DNA from: Xenophilus sp. E41
Lineage (GTDB): Bacteria > Pseudomonadota > Gammaproteobacteria > Burkholderiales > Burkholderiaceae_C
Reading direction: 5' to 3'
Assembly: GCF_003671765.1 (NCBI RefSeq)
Contig: NZ_QPIB01000037.1
Location: forward strand, 36,055 to 100,054
DNA: 64,000 bases
A model generated the notes under the pieces. That model was not told the DNA's origin and did no database searches. It worked only from the letters and a program-made list of their open reading frames with translations. A program made the position numbers and the translations under genes. This document shows, one piece after another, positions 55,879 through 64,000 of this stretch (position 1 is the first letter of the stretch; each line of letters opens with the position of its first letter).

Positions 55879-56538
55879 ATGGGCGTGACGCCGGGCCTGT
55901 CGCGCCGGGGCCTGCTGCTGGCCGCGGCCGGCGCGCCCGCTGCAGTGGCCTGGCCCGGCGCCGCCTGGGCCGGCGCGCAGATCGAGGAGCCGCTGATCGA
56001 CTCGGCGCGCACCGCGCTCTCGGCCGCGATCCACAACACGGCGCCGCCGGTGCCGGAGTTCAACGACACGGAGTCGCGCCTGCGCTACCTGCGCTGGCTG
56101 GGCGCCATGGGCGACCGGATCCGCCGCAAGGTGCCCGACCGGCAGGAGCGGATCGAGCTGCTGCAGACCATCTGGTACGAGGCGCGTCGCTCCGGGCTGG
56201 AAGTGAGCATGGTGCTCGGCCTGATCCAGGTCGAGAGCAACTTCCGCAAGTTCGCCGTCTCCAGTGCCGGCGCGCGCGGGCTGATGCAGGTGATGCCCTT
56301 CTGGACGCGCGTGATCGGCGACGGCGACGCGGGCAAGCTGTTCCACATGCAGACCAACCTGCGCTTCGGCTGCGTGATCCTGCGCCACTACCTCGACCGC
56401 GAGCGTGGCGACCTGTTCATGACGCTGGGCCGCTACAACGGCAGCCGCGGCCGCGCGCCGTACCCCAATGCGGTGTTCGCCAACCAGCGCAACTACGTCT
56501 TCGACGACCGTGCACCGACCGCGGTGGCGCCGGCCTGA
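55879..56538 (+). CDS. Lytic transglycosylase (SLT domain)
   Basis: 219 aa. Signal peptide with twin Arg (LSRRGLLLAAAGAPAAVAW), possibly Tat-type. SLT fold: catalytic Glu in LGLIQVESNFRKFAVSSAGARGLMQVMPFW, then RFGCVILRHYLD and LGRYNGSRGRAPYPNAVF. Cleaves peptidoglycan glycosidic bonds in the periplasm. Follows proS by 58 bp, a common neighbour in Burkholderiales. Confidence 0.94.
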   Translation: MGVTPGLSRRGLLLAAAGAPAAVAWPGAAWAGAQIEEPLIDSARTALSAAIHNTAPPVPEFNDTESRLRYLRWLGAMGDRIRRKVPDRQERIELLQTIWYEARRSGLEVSMVLGLIQVESNFRKFAVSSAGARGLMQVMPFWTRVIGDGDAGKLFHMQTNLRFGCVILRHYLDRERGDLFMTLGRYNGSRGRAPYPNAVFANQRNYVFDDRAPTAVAPA

Positions 56539-56540
56539 TC

Positions 56541-56596
56541 TGCTCCTGAATCGATAGCTGCCGGCGCCCGTCCCGTGGGCGTTGCAGACCCAAATC
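56541..56596 (+). repeat. GCTAT repeat copy after the transglycosylase
   Basis: Right half of the core (AATCGATAGCTGC) followed by CGGCGCCCGTCCCGTGGGCG, which forms a small hairpin CGCCC/GGGCG. The same tail appears in the copy at 60821. Intergenic between convergent genes. Confidence 0.65.
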
Positions 56597-56608
56597 CCTG
56601 ACAAGAAC

Positions 56609-57922
56609 TCAGGCCGCCGCCTTGGCCGTCGCGGGGCCGCCGCGCGTGACCATCACCTGGTCGATGCGGTGGCTGTCCACGTCCATCACCTCGAAGGTGA
56701 AGCCGCCCCAGCTGACGCAGTCGGTGCGCTTGGGCACGCGGCGCAGCATCACCATCAGGAAGCCGGCCAGCGTCTCGTACTCGTCGGCATGCGGCAGCTC
56801 GTCGATGTCGAGCGCGCGCTGCACGTCCTGGATCGGCGTCACGCCGTCGATCAGCCAGGAGTTGTCGTCGCGCCGCACGATCTGCGGCTCCTCGTCCGAT
56901 GGCGGCACCAGGTCGCCCATCACCGTGCTCATCACGTCGTTGAGCGTGATCACGCCGACCACCAGGCTGTACTCGTTGACCACGATCGCGAAGTCCTCGC
57001 CGGCCTGGCGGAACTGCTCCAGCACCTCGGTCAGCGTCAGGCGGTCGGGGATCACCAGCGCCTTGTGCAGCGGCAGGCCCTTGTCGAAATGCAAGGGTTC
57101 GCCCGACAGAACGCGGTGGAACATGTCCTTGGCATCGACATAGCCCAGCACGTGGTCGATGTCGCCTTCGCACACCGGGTAGGCCGAAAAGGGCTCGGCC
57201 ACGATGCGCGCGCGCAGCACGGTCTCGGTGTCGTCCTTGTGCAGCCAGACGATGCGGTCGCGGCTGGTCATCACGCTGCTGACCAGGCGGGTGTCGAGCT
57301 CGAACACGTTGGCGATCACCTGCTGCTCGCGCACCGCCAGCACGCCGGCCTGTGCGCCGGCCTCGGTCATGGCCAGGATGTCGGCCGAGGTGATCTTGTC
57401 GTCGCGCTGGCTGGGCAGGCCCAGCAGCTTGAAGAGCAGGTCGGTACAGCGCATGAAGAGCCACACCACGGGCCCCAGCAGCGTGATGAAGAACTGCATC
57501 GCCGGCGCCAGCCGGATCGCCAGGCGCTCGGGCTCGTTCATGCCCAGGCGCTTGGGGAAGAGGTCGGCGAACACCAGGAAGATCGCGATGATGCTCACGA
57601 AGGACGCCGCGAAGGCCAGGCGCTGTGCCGTGTCGACGCTGAAGGCGAGTTCGAAGGCCTGCGCGAAGTACGGCGTGAGCGCGCCTTCGCCGACCACGCC
57701 GCCCAGGATGGCGACGGCGTTGAGGCCGATCTGCACGACGGTGAAGTAGCGCCCCGGCTGTTCCTGGAAACGCAGCACCTTCTCGGCGCGCGCCTCGCCC
57801 TCGTCCGCCATCTGGCGCAGCCGCAGGCGGCGCGAGGCCGCGAGCGAAATCTCGGCCAGCGAGAAGAAGGCGCTGGTCGCGATGAGGACGACGATGATCA
57901 GCAGGCTTTGGGTCAGGGGCAT
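56609..57922 (-). CDS. CNNM/CorC-family membrane protein (HlyC/CorC type)
   Basis: 437 aa. N-terminal CNNM (DUF21) membrane domain with FFSLAEISLAASRRLRLRQMADEG and about four helices, a CBS pair (about 215-335, VMTSRDRIVWLHKDDTET, LVIPDRLTLTEVLEQF), then a CorC_HlyC transporter-associated domain (SWLIDGVTPIQDVQRAL, HRIDQVM). Probably Mg2+/Co2+ efflux or ion homeostasis. Single gene. Confidence 0.94.
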   Translation of the reverse strand: MPLTQSLLIIVVLIATSAFFSLAEISLAASRRLRLRQMADEGEARAEKVLRFQEQPGRYFTVVQIGLNAVAILGGVVGEGALTPYFAQAFELAFSVDTAQRLAFAASFVSIIAIFLVFADLFPKRLGMNEPERLAIRLAPAMQFFITLLGPVVWLFMRCTDLLFKLLGLPSQRDDKITSADILAMTEAGAQAGVLAVREQQVIANVFELDTRLVSSVMTSRDRIVWLHKDDTETVLRARIVAEPFSAYPVCEGDIDHVLGYVDAKDMFHRVLSGEPLHFDKGLPLHKALVIPDRLTLTEVLEQFRQAGEDFAIVVNEYSLVVGVITLNDVMSTVMGDLVPPSDEEPQIVRRDDNSWLIDGVTPIQDVQRALDIDELPHADEYETLAGFLMVMLRRVPKRTDCVSWGGFTFEVMDVDSHRIDQVMVTRGGPATAKAAA

Positions 57923-57976
57923 CGGTACGGGCGGCGCGGCCCGATCGGCCGCGCATGCCCGGAAGGATAGCGCCCT

Positions 57977-58975
57977 CTACTGCACGAAGCCGATGCGGCT
58001 GCGCGCGCTTGCCGTGCTGCGCGGCAGGTCCTCGATGCGGACCGTGTCGCGCTTGGCCAGCCGGGCGTTGCCGAAGCCGGTCATCAGCGCACGCCGCATC
58101 TCGCGCGGGGCCAGGGCCGCCAGGGCGTCGAGCACGTCGTCGGTCGGCTCGGGCGACAGATGGCGGCCCCAGTCGTGCTCGCCGCGGATCGAGCGGTACA
58201 GCTTGCCTGCGATCCGCCGCGCCTGCTCGAGGGAAGGCGCCTCCACCTCGAACACGTTCATGCGGTTGAGGATCGGCTCGGGCACCGAGCGCTCGTCGTT
58301 GGCCGTGCTCACCCAGATCACCTGGCTGGCGTCGATGGCCACCTCGGCGAACTCGTCCACGAAGCTGTGCGCCGTGTCGTGTTCCAGCAGCGAATAGAGC
58401 GCGCCCAGCGGGTCGTACTGCGCGTCGGCGCTGGCCTTGTCGATCTCGTCCACCACGATCACCGGGTTGGCGTACTGGCCGTCCACCAGCGCCTCGAAGA
58501 CCTTGCCCGGCCGCGACCCCTTCCATTGCGAGGACGCGCCCGAGAGCAGCCAACCGGCCGTCATCGAACTCATCGGCACCAGCGACATGCCGGTGCCCAG
58601 CAACTCCGCCAGCCGGCGCGCGAAGTGCGTCTTGCCGATGCCCGGCGGGCCCAGCAGAAGCATGGGCGTCACCTCGAGGCCGTCGCGGCAGTCCTGGGCC
58701 AGGGCGACGTGGCGGCGCACGTCGTCCAGCGCATCGGTGAAATTGGGCAGTTCGTCGTACAGCGAGGCCATGTCCGGCACGCCGCTGGGCTTGACCTGGA
58801 AGCGCTCGGGCCCGCGTTCGAGCATGCGCTCGTAGGTGGTGCGCAGGTGCTCGTGTTCGCGCTCGGGCAGCTTGGCCAGCTTGCGCTCCACCTCGTGGGT
58901 CTGGTAGACGCTGCGCAGCTGCGCGACGGGCAGCTGGAAGGCAACATCGGCCGGGACGAGACTGCGGGAATCCAT
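57977..58975 (-). CDS. AAA+ ATPase (Lon-like, without protease domain)
   Basis: 332 aa from the ATG at 58975. N-terminal helical region (about 1-90), then AAA+ core: Walker A LLGPPGIGKTHFAR, Walker B VIVVDEIDKA, sensor 1 VIWVSTANDERSVP, Arg finger in EPILNRMNVFEV, and C-terminal lid with APREMRRALMTGFGNAR. Resembles the ATPase module of Lon/MoxR-like proteins. No protease Ser-Lys domain follows, so it acts as a stand-alone unfoldase or remodeller of unknown target. Confidence 0.9.
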   Translation of the reverse strand: MDSRSLVPADVAFQLPVAQLRSVYQTHEVERKLAKLPEREHEHLRTTYERMLERGPERFQVKPSGVPDMASLYDELPNFTDALDDVRRHVALAQDCRDGLEVTPMLLLGPPGIGKTHFARRLAELLGTGMSLVPMSSMTAGWLLSGASSQWKGSRPGKVFEALVDGQYANPVIVVDEIDKASADAQYDPLGALYSLLEHDTAHSFVDEFAEVAIDASQVIWVSTANDERSVPEPILNRMNVFEVEAPSLEQARRIAGKLYRSIRGEHDWGRHLSPEPTDDVLDALAALAPREMRRALMTGFGNARLAKRDTVRIEDLPRSTASARSRIGFVQ

Positions 58976-59079
58976 GGACACCTCCGAATCGAACACCGGA
59001 CGATCACAGCATAAGCCGTGCCGGGTGGTCAATCGGCGGGAGCCGCCAGGGGGCGTGGCGGGGAGAACCGCCCAGCGCT

Positions 59080-59580
59080 TCAGACGCCGCCGGTCGGGTG
59101 CGTGGGGTCGACCCACAGCACCGTCTCGGGCTTCTCGACCGGTTCGATGTCGATGTTCACCGCCACCGCCTCGCCGTCGCTGCGGCACAGCACGCACTCG
59201 AGCGGCTCGGTGGCGCTGGCGTTGATCTCCTGGTGCGGCACGTAGGGCGGCACGTAGATGAAGTCGCCCGGGCCGGCCTCGGCCGTGAACTCGAGCTGCT
59301 CGCCCCAGCGCATGCGCGCCTTGCCGCGCACCACGTAGATGACCGACTCCAGGTGCCCGTGGTGGTGGGCGCCGGTCTTGGCGTTGGCATGGATGGTCAC
59401 GGTGCCGGCCCAGAGCTTCTGGGCGCCCACGCGGGCGAAGTTGATCGCCGCGGCCCTGTTCATGCCTGGCGTCTGGGCCGTGTTCGTGTCGAGCTGGTTG
59501 CCGGGGATGACCCGGACGCCGTCGCGCTTCCACGCCGGCTCGGCATGGTCGTCGTGATCGTGGGGGTGATCGTGCGCCAT
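59080..59580 (-). CDS. Cupin-domain protein
   Basis: 166 aa. His/Asp-rich N-terminus (MAHDHPHDHDDHAEP). Cupin motif 1 is KTGAHHHGHLESVIYVVRGKARMRWGE (HHH...E...), motif 2 PGDFIYVPPYVPHQEIN (P-x2-H). A single-domain metal-binding beta barrel; substrate unknown. Thirteen bp after grxD on the same strand. Confidence 0.92.
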   Translation of the reverse strand: MAHDHPHDHDDHAEPAWKRDGVRVIPGNQLDTNTAQTPGMNRAAAINFARVGAQKLWAGTVTIHANAKTGAHHHGHLESVIYVVRGKARMRWGEQLEFTAEAGPGDFIYVPPYVPHQEINASATEPLECVLCRSDGEAVAVNIDIEPVEKPETVLWVDPTHPTGGV

Positions 59581-59593
59581 GCCTGCGGCGGCC

Positions 59594-59917
59594 TTAGGCG
59601 GGTTGCGCGAGCACCTGCTGCAGCTCGCCCGACTCGTACATCTCCATCATGATGTCCGAGCCGCCGATGAACTCGCCCTTGACGTACAGCTGCGGGATCG
59701 TGGGCCACTGGCTGTAGTCCTTGATGCCGGCGCGGATCTCGGGGTCTTCCAGCACGTTGACGGTCTTCACGGCCTTGGGGTCGACGCCGCAGGCCTTGAG
59801 GATCTGGATCGCGCGGCCGGAGAAGCCGCACATCGGGAAGCTGGCCGTGCCCTTCATGAAGAGCAGGACTTCGTTGGTCTTGACGAGGTCGTCGATGCGT
59901 TGCTGAACGTCGCTCAT
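59594..59917 (-). CDS. grxD: Monothiol glutaredoxin Grx4/GrxD
   Basis: 107 aa from the ATG at 59917 (MSDVQQRIDDLVKTNEVLLFMKG). CGFS active site in FPMCGFSGRAIQIL, WPTIPQLYVKGEFIGGSDIM glutathione site. Carries [2Fe-2S] clusters with glutathione or BolA. Follows prmC, as in many betaproteobacteria (prfA-prmC-grxD). Confidence 0.98.
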   Translation of the reverse strand: MSDVQQRIDDLVKTNEVLLFMKGTASFPMCGFSGRAIQILKACGVDPKAVKTVNVLEDPEIRAGIKDYSQWPTIPQLYVKGEFIGGSDIMMEMYESGELQQVLAQPA

Positions 59918-59976
59918 GGTGGGTTCCTTCGTCGTGGAAGTGGGGCTGGAATGGCGGGTTGAAAGACTGGAGCGGA

Positions 59977-60903
59977 TTATTTCACCGTGCGCCAGACCCC
60001 GCCGGAGCAACGGGCGATGCCGGCCAGGTCGTCGCGGCTTTGCACCTCGGTGAAGCCCCGATCGGCCAGCAGCGCACGCACCGCCGACGCCTGGTCGTGC
60101 CCGTGTTCCAGCAGCAGCCAGCCACCGTGGGCCAGGTGAGCGGGCGCGTCGGCCACGATGCGGCGGATGTCGCGCAGCCCGTCGGGGCCGCTCACCAGCG
60201 CACCGGCCGGCTCGTGGCGCAGGGCGGCCAGGTGGGGGTCGCCCTCGGCGATGTAGGGCGGGTTGGTGGCGATGAGCGCGTAGCCGTCGGGCCGGGCAGT
60301 GCCGGCGCCGTCCAGCCAGTCGGCCTGCCGGAAGCGCACCGGCAGGCCCAGGCGTTCAGCGTTGGCGCGCGCCACGGCCAGCGCGTCGGCGCTGGCGTCC
60401 ACGGCGTCGACCTGTGCGTCGGGCCGCGCCTGCTGCAGCGCCAGGGCGATGGCACCGCTGCCGGTGCCCAGGTCGAGCACGGCGGGCGCCGCCACGTCCT
60501 TCAGACACTGGAGCGCCCAGTCGACCAGGGTTTCGGTGTCGGGCCGCGGCACCAGCACGCGGGCATCGACGGTCAGCGGCAGGCCGTGGAACTCTTTCTC
60601 GCCCAGCAGGTACGCGACCGGCTCGCCGGCCGCGCGGCGTTGGCACAGCGCTGCGAACGTCGCCGCGGCGCCCTCGGGCAGGGGGTCCGTGTCGTGCGCC
60701 AGCAGCCAAGCGCGTTCGTGGGCCGGGCGGCCCAGGGCGTGCAGCAGCAGGATCTGGGCGTCGAGCCGGTCCAGGCCGCGTGACGCAGCGCCGCGCAGGG
60801 CCTGTGCCAACATCACGCCGTTGCTATTGTTTTCATAGCTGCTTGCGCCCGTCCCGTGGGCGCCGGAGGCCGATTGGGCTTGGAAGTCTGCCGAATCCGC
60901 CAT
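59977..60903 (-). CDS. prmC: Release-factor glutamine methyltransferase PrmC
   Basis: 308 aa from ATG 60903, overlapping the prfA stop (TGATG). ATG 60813 (MLAQALRGAASRGLDRLDAQ) fits the conserved PrmC start better; residues about 8-28 of the longer form come from a GCTAT repeat. Motifs: PRPDTETLVDWAL, VLDLGTGSGAIALAL (SAM), and catalytic NPPYIAEGD. N5-methylates the Gln of the GGQ motif in release factors. Confidence 0.97.
   Translation of the reverse strand: MADSADFQAQSASGAHGTGASSYENNSNGVMLAQALRGAASRGLDRLDAQILLLHALGRPAHERAWLLAHDTDPLPEGAAATFAALCQRRAAGEPVAYLLGEKEFHGLPLTVDARVLVPRPDTETLVDWALQCLKDVAAPAVLDLGTGSGAIALALQQARPDAQVDAVDASADALAVARANAERLGLPVRFRQADWLDGAGTARPDGYALIATNPPYIAEGDPHLAALRHEPAGALVSGPDGLRDIRRIVADAPAHLAHGGWLLLEHGHDQASAVRALLADRGFTEVQSRDDLAGIARCSGGVWRTVK
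60821..60883 (+). repeat. GCTAT repeat copy at the prmC 5' end
   Basis: TTGCTATTGTTTTCATAGCT core, then GCTTGCGCCCGTCCCGTGGG, GCGCC and CCGATTGGGCTTGG blocks. Fullest copy in the window. If prmC starts at 60903, this repeat is translated (roughly A-Q-S-A-S-G-A-H-G-T-G-A-S-S-Y-E-N-N-S-N). Confidence 0.8.
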
Positions 60904-61988
60904 CAGGCCGTCGCCTCTTCCAGTTCCGCCAGCTGCTCGGCCTCGCGCGCGGCGCGCAGGGCGGCCAGCACCTCCGTCAGGTCGCCTTCCATGATGGCGG
61001 CCAGCTTGTAGAGCGTGAGGTTGATGCGGTGGTCGGTGAGCCGCCCCTGCGGGAAGTTGTAGGTGCGGATGCGGTCGCTGCGGTCGCCGCTGCCGATCAG
61101 GCCCTTGCGGGTGGCCGCCTCCTTGGCGGCGCGCTCGCTGCGCTCCTTGTCCTGCAGCCGGGCCTGCAGCACGCGCAGCGCCTGGGCCTTGTTGGCGTGC
61201 TGGCTGCGCCCGTCCTGGCATTCGGCCACGATGCCGGTGGGCAGGTGCACCACGCGCACGGCCGAGTCGGTCTTGTTGATGTGCTGGCCGCCGGCGCCGC
61301 TGGCGCGGAAGGTGTCGATGCGCAGGTCGGCCGGGTTCAGCGTGATGGCCTGCGCCTCGTCGGGCTCGGGCATCACGGCCACGGTGCAGGCGCTGGTGTG
61401 GATGCGGCCCTGCGTCTCGGTGGCCGGCACGCGCTGCACACGGTGGCCGCCCGATTCGAAACGCAGCGCGCCGTACACGTCCTCGCCCTCGACGCGCAGC
61501 ACGATCTCCTTGTAGCCGCCGATCTCGTTGGGCGACTCGCTCATCACCTCCACCTTCCAGCCCCGGTTGGCGGCGTGGCGCGTGTACATGCGCGTGAGGT
61601 CGCCCGCGAACAGGGCGGATTCGTCGCCGCCCGTGCCGGCGCGGATCTCGACGAAGGCGTTGCGTGCGTCGTCCGGGTCCTTGGGCAGCAGCAGGCGTTG
61701 CAGTTCGTCTTCGAGTTGCAGCAGCTCGGCCTCGGCGGCGGCGATCTCCTCGCGCGCCATCTCGGCCATGTCGGCGTCTTCCAGCATCTCGCGCGCGCCG
61801 GCCAGGTCGGCCTCGCGCTGCTGATAACGGGCCCAGCGGCCGGCCACGGCCGTGACTTCCGCATGCTCCTTGGCCAGCGGCCGGTACTTGGCCATGTCGC
61901 CCATCACGTCCTCGCGCGACAGCAGGAAGTCGAGTTCCTCGAGGCGCTGGGCGTGGCGGGCGAGCTGGTGGCGGAGGAAGGGTTTCAT
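60903..61988 (-). CDS. prfA: Peptide chain release factor 1
   Basis: 361 aa from the ATG at 61988 ([20 protein letters not shown]). PxT-type anticodon loop region in domain 2 and GGQ motif in [26 protein letters not shown]. Recognises UAA/UAG. Between hemA and prfA lies a long palindromic repeat. Confidence 0.98.
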   Translation of the reverse strand: MKPFLRHQLARHAQRLEELDFLLSREDVMGDMAKYRPLAKEHAEVTAVAGRWARYQQREADLAGAREMLEDADMAEMAREEIAAAEAELLQLEDELQRLLLPKDPDDARNAFVEIRAGTGGDESALFAGDLTRMYTRHAANRGWKVEVMSESPNEIGGYKEIVLRVEGEDVYGALRFESGGHRVQRVPATETQGRIHTSACTVAVMPEPDEAQAITLNPADLRIDTFRASGAGGQHINKTDSAVRVVHLPTGIVAECQDGRSQHANKAQALRVLQARLQDKERSERAAKEAATRKGLIGSGDRSDRIRTYNFPQGRLTDHRINLTLYKLAAIMEGDLTEVLAALRAAREAEQLAELEEATA

Positions 61989-62015
61989 CGGGATCGGTAT
62001 CGGGATCGGGAACAG

Positions 62016-62125
62016 CACGCGAAGTGCGCGAAGGTTTCGCGAAGGACGCGAAAAAGAAAGCCTTGCAATACGGATTTCAGGTCTTCCTTTCGCGACTTTC
62101 GCGAAACCTTCGCGCCCTTCGCGTA
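62016..62125. repeat. Long imperfect palindrome between prfA and hemA
   Basis: Two 38 bp arms (62016-62053 and 62088-62125) pair at about 33 positions; they contain ACGCGAAG, GCGCGAAGGTTTCGCGAA and CGCGAAA blocks. Loop about 34 nt. Same style as the element at 19744-19863 (GCGAA/GCGCAGA blocks, A/T-rich centre), suggesting one repeat family. Also sits exactly between two operon genes on the minus strand. Confidence 0.75.
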
Positions 62126-62163
62126 CGAAAGTCCGGCTTCGTGCCGGCTTCGTGCCCGCGTCG

Positions 62164-63435
62164 CTAACGCTCTTTGCGCAGGAAGAGGCGCGAGACGGCC
62201 TGCGCCGTCTGCTGGCGCGCTTCGGCGTCGCCGGCATGCAGCTCGGCCAGGGTGCCGTGCAGCATCTTCTGCGTGAGGCCGCGCGCCAGGGCTTCGAGCA
62301 CGGCGTCGACGGATTCGCCTTTGGCCAGCAGCTTGCGGGCGCGCGCCAGTTCGGCGTTGCGCCAGTCCTCGGCCTGGGCGTTGAGCTGCTGGATCAGCGG
62401 CACGGTGCCACGCTGGTCCAGCCAGTGCATGAAGCTCTGCACGCCGGCGTCGATGATCGTCTCGGCCTGGGCCACGGCCGCCTGGCGGCTGGCCTCGCCC
62501 TGGCGCACCACGTGGGCCAGGTCGTCGACGGTGTAGAGGTACACGTCTTCGAGCGCCTTGACCTCGGGCTCGATGTCGCGCGGCACGGCCAGGTCGACCA
62601 TGAACATCGGGCGGTGCTTGCGGGTCTTGAGGGCGCGTTCCACCGCGCCCAGGCCGATCAGCGGCAGCGTGCTGGCGGTGCAGCTGACGACGATGTCGAA
62701 CTCGGCCAGGCGCGCGGGCAGGTCCGCGAGGCGCATCGCCTCGGCGCCGAAGCGCGTGGCCAGCTTCTCGCCGCGCTCCAGCGTGCGGTTGGCGATGACG
62801 ATCTTGGCGGGTTGCCGCGCTGCGAAGTGGGTGGCGGCCAGGTCGATCATCTCGCCGGCACCGACGAAGAGGACGCGCGTGGCCTTGAGGTCTTCGAAGA
62901 GCTGGCCGGCCAGGCGCACCGCCGCGGCCGCCATGCTGATGGAGTGCGCCCCGATCTCGGTGGCGGTGCGCACTTCCTTGGCCACCGAGAAGGAGCGCTG
63001 GAACAGCTGGTTGAGCGTGCTGCCCAGTGCCCCGGCGGTCTCGGCGGCGCGCACCGCGTCCTTCATCTGGCCGAGGATCTGCGCCTCGCCCAGCACCATC
63101 GAGTCGAGCCCGCTGGCGACGCGGAAGGCGTGGCGCGCCGCCTGATCGCCCGTCAGCGTGTAGGCATGCGAGCGCAACAGCGCGGGCGACACGCCGCCGC
63201 TCTCGGCCAGCCAGCCCACGGTGTGGTCCAGCGCGGCGTGCTCGGCGGCGCAGTAGATCTCGGTGCGGTTGCAGGTCGAGAGGATGGCCGCTTCCACCTC
63301 GGGGTGGTGCGCGGCGCCGACCGAGCGGCGCAGGCTTTGCAGCGTGGGGGCGATCTGGTCGAGGGCGAACGCGAAACGACCGCGCAGATCGAGCGGCGCG
63401 GTCGTGTGGTTCAAGCCGAGGGCCCAGACTGCCAT
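62164..63435 (-). CDS. hemA: Glutamyl-tRNA reductase
   Basis: 423 aa. Catalytic Cys in [12 protein letters not shown], conserved [46 protein letters not shown] (NADPH domain), and a C-terminal dimerisation domain. First committed step of C5-pathway tetrapyrrole synthesis. Upstream of prfA-prmC on the same strand, a classic bacterial arrangement. Confidence 0.98.
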   Translation of the reverse strand: MAVWALGLNHTTAPLDLRGRFAFALDQIAPTLQSLRRSVGAAHHPEVEAAILSTCNRTEIYCAAEHAALDHTVGWLAESGGVSPALLRSHAYTLTGDQAARHAFRVASGLDSMVLGEAQILGQMKDAVRAAETAGALGSTLNQLFQRSFSVAKEVRTATEIGAHSISMAAAAVRLAGQLFEDLKATRVLFVGAGEMIDLAATHFAARQPAKIVIANRTLERGEKLATRFGAEAMRLADLPARLAEFDIVVSCTASTLPLIGLGAVERALKTRKHRPMFMVDLAVPRDIEPEVKALEDVYLYTVDDLAHVVRQGEASRQAAVAQAETIIDAGVQSFMHWLDQRGTVPLIQQLNAQAEDWRNAELARARKLLAKGESVDAVLEALARGLTQKMLHGTLAELHAGDAEARQQTAQAVSRLFLRKER

Positions 63436-63537
63436 AGCCTGCGATTATAAAATTCGCCGCCGCGATGGGTCTGTGCGCTGCAGCATGCCCCTGGGCCGTC
63501 GCTGCGGCAGGCGGCGCGCGGACCTCTCGCTTGCGCC

Positions 63538-63816
63538 ATGTCCGCCTTCCAACTCCTCAACCACCTCTTCAATTTCGTGCTGCCTGCGCTGGCGCTGGCG
63601 GTCGTGCTTGCGCTCGGTGCGCGGGTTCTGATGAAGAAAGGCGCGGGGGCGCCCGGGCTGTGGGCGCAGGTAGCTATCAATTTCGTAGCTGGGGTGGTGG
63701 TGCTGATGGGCGGGTTGGTGGTCGCGGGGAGGGATGGGCGGATCGGGACCTATGCGGTGTTGGTGGTGGTGTGTGGGACGGTGCAGTGGGGGGTGATGAG
63801 GGGGTGGAAGCGCTAG
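63538..63816 (+). CDS. Small hypothetical membrane protein
   Basis: 92 aa, three predicted membrane helices (FVLPALALAVVLALGARVLM, WAQVAINFVAGVVVLMGGLV, YAVLVVVCGTVQWGVM) with short charged loops. No family recognised. Includes the palindromic half of a GCTAT repeat (63671-63690, A-I-N-F-V-A), so part of its second helix may derive from a repeat. Divergent from hemA. Confidence 0.7.
   Translation: MSAFQLLNHLFNFVLPALALAVVLALGARVLMKKGAGAPGLWAQVAINFVAGVVVLMGGLVVAGRDGRIGTYAVLVVVCGTVQWGVMRGWKR
63671..63690 (+). repeat. GCTAT core within a coding sequence
   Basis: TAGCTATCAATTTCGTAGCT, the palindromic core only, without the GCGCCCGTC tail. In frame within the small membrane protein gene. Confidence 0.45.
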
Positions 63817-63862
63817 CTTTCTTTTTTGGCGCTGCTTGGGGTTGATGCGCAGGAGCCGGGAT

Positions 63863-64000
63863 GTGCGCCCGGCGGCGCACCTACTTTCTTTTGCTTCGCC
63901 AAAAGAAAGTAGGCAAAGAAAAGGCGACCCTGCTGGCTGCGACCCTTCGCTTCGCTACGGGCGACCTGCGACGCGACGCTGGCGGGGTGCGCTGCAGAAC
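63863..64000 (+). repeat. Palindromic repeat element running off the right edge
   Basis: Hairpin GTGCGCC-CGGC-GGCGCAC (63863-63880) followed at once by CCTACTTTCTTTTG-CTTCGC-CAAAAGAAAGTAGG (63880-63913), a perfect 14 bp stem with 6 nt loop, then CAAAGAAAAGGCGACCC and a GC-rich stretch to the edge. I know similar CTTTCTTTTG/CAAAAGAAAG elements as common intergenic repeats in Burkholderiales. Also able to act as a bidirectional terminator. No gene seen in 63817-64000. Confidence 0.7.

Overview
This 64 kb, GC-rich (high-60s percent by eye) window looks like chromosome from a betaproteobacterium of the Burkholderiales, most likely Comamonadaceae (Variovorax/Acidovorax/Xenophilus-like). The basis is the gene orders rplU-rpmA-obgE-proB, prfA-prmC-grxD, pilB-pilC-pilD-coaE and recJ with its conserved upstream partner, plus short interspersed repeats of a kind I associate with that family (from memory, not searched). 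No rRNA, phage, transposase or CRISPR array is visible. One tRNA-Pro(CGG) is present.

Layout. 1-9.6 kb: a redox-regulation island with a degenerate carbamoyltransferase-like gene cut by the left edge, a cysteine-poor Crp/Fnr regulator, an OmpR regulator plus PAS/GAF hybrid kinase, a flavodoxin, an HtrA lipoprotein, a canonical [4Fe-4S] FNR and a second PAS/GAF hybrid kinase. Three FNR-box-like 5-4-5 sites lie between these genes. 9.7-14.6 kb: two TetR loci, one facing a small uncharacterised gene across stacked palindromes, the other facing an MFS efflux pump-SDR operon. 14.6-21.1 kb: a conserved unknown gene and the urease cluster ureA-hupE/ureJ-ureB-ureC-GNAT-ureE-ureF-ureG, read leftward, without ureD, preceded by a convincing sigma54 promoter and an NtrC-like site. 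21.2-25.9 kb: divergent from urease, an NCS1 permease fused to a Cys-rich segment and a hybrid kinase, translationally coupled to a LuxR-type response regulator. 26-34.7 kb: beta-barrel-like protein, ChaC, tripartite tricarboxylate transporter subunits TctA/TctB (no TctC), a TctDE-like two-component system, recJ and a COG4255-like gene.

34.8-38.7 kb: lolC-lolD, a D-serine-dehydratase-like PLP enzyme and a PPC/DUF296 protein. 38.7-48.3 kb: yacG, zapD, then a 3.9 kb AlgI/AlgX-like O-acetylation locus lying between zapD and coaE, then pilD, pilC and pilB. 48.4-64 kb: tRNA-Pro, ispB, rplU, rpmA, obgE, proB, a CNP1-like protein, rppH, proS, a lytic transglycosylase, a CNNM/CorC protein, an AAA+ ATPase, a cupin, grxD, prmC, prfA, hemA, a small membrane protein, and a repeat running off the right edge.

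A recurring theme is short repeats that intrude into genes. One GC-rich repeat is translated inside the receiver domain of the permease-kinase and forms the tail of RecJ. A second repeat supplies the stop of chaC, the stop/start junction upstream of recJ and the N-terminus of prmC. A third forms long imperfect hairpins between ureB and ureC and between prfA and hemA. The most interesting functional units are the FNR island at the left end and the urease/permease-kinase pair with its nitrogen-type promoter.
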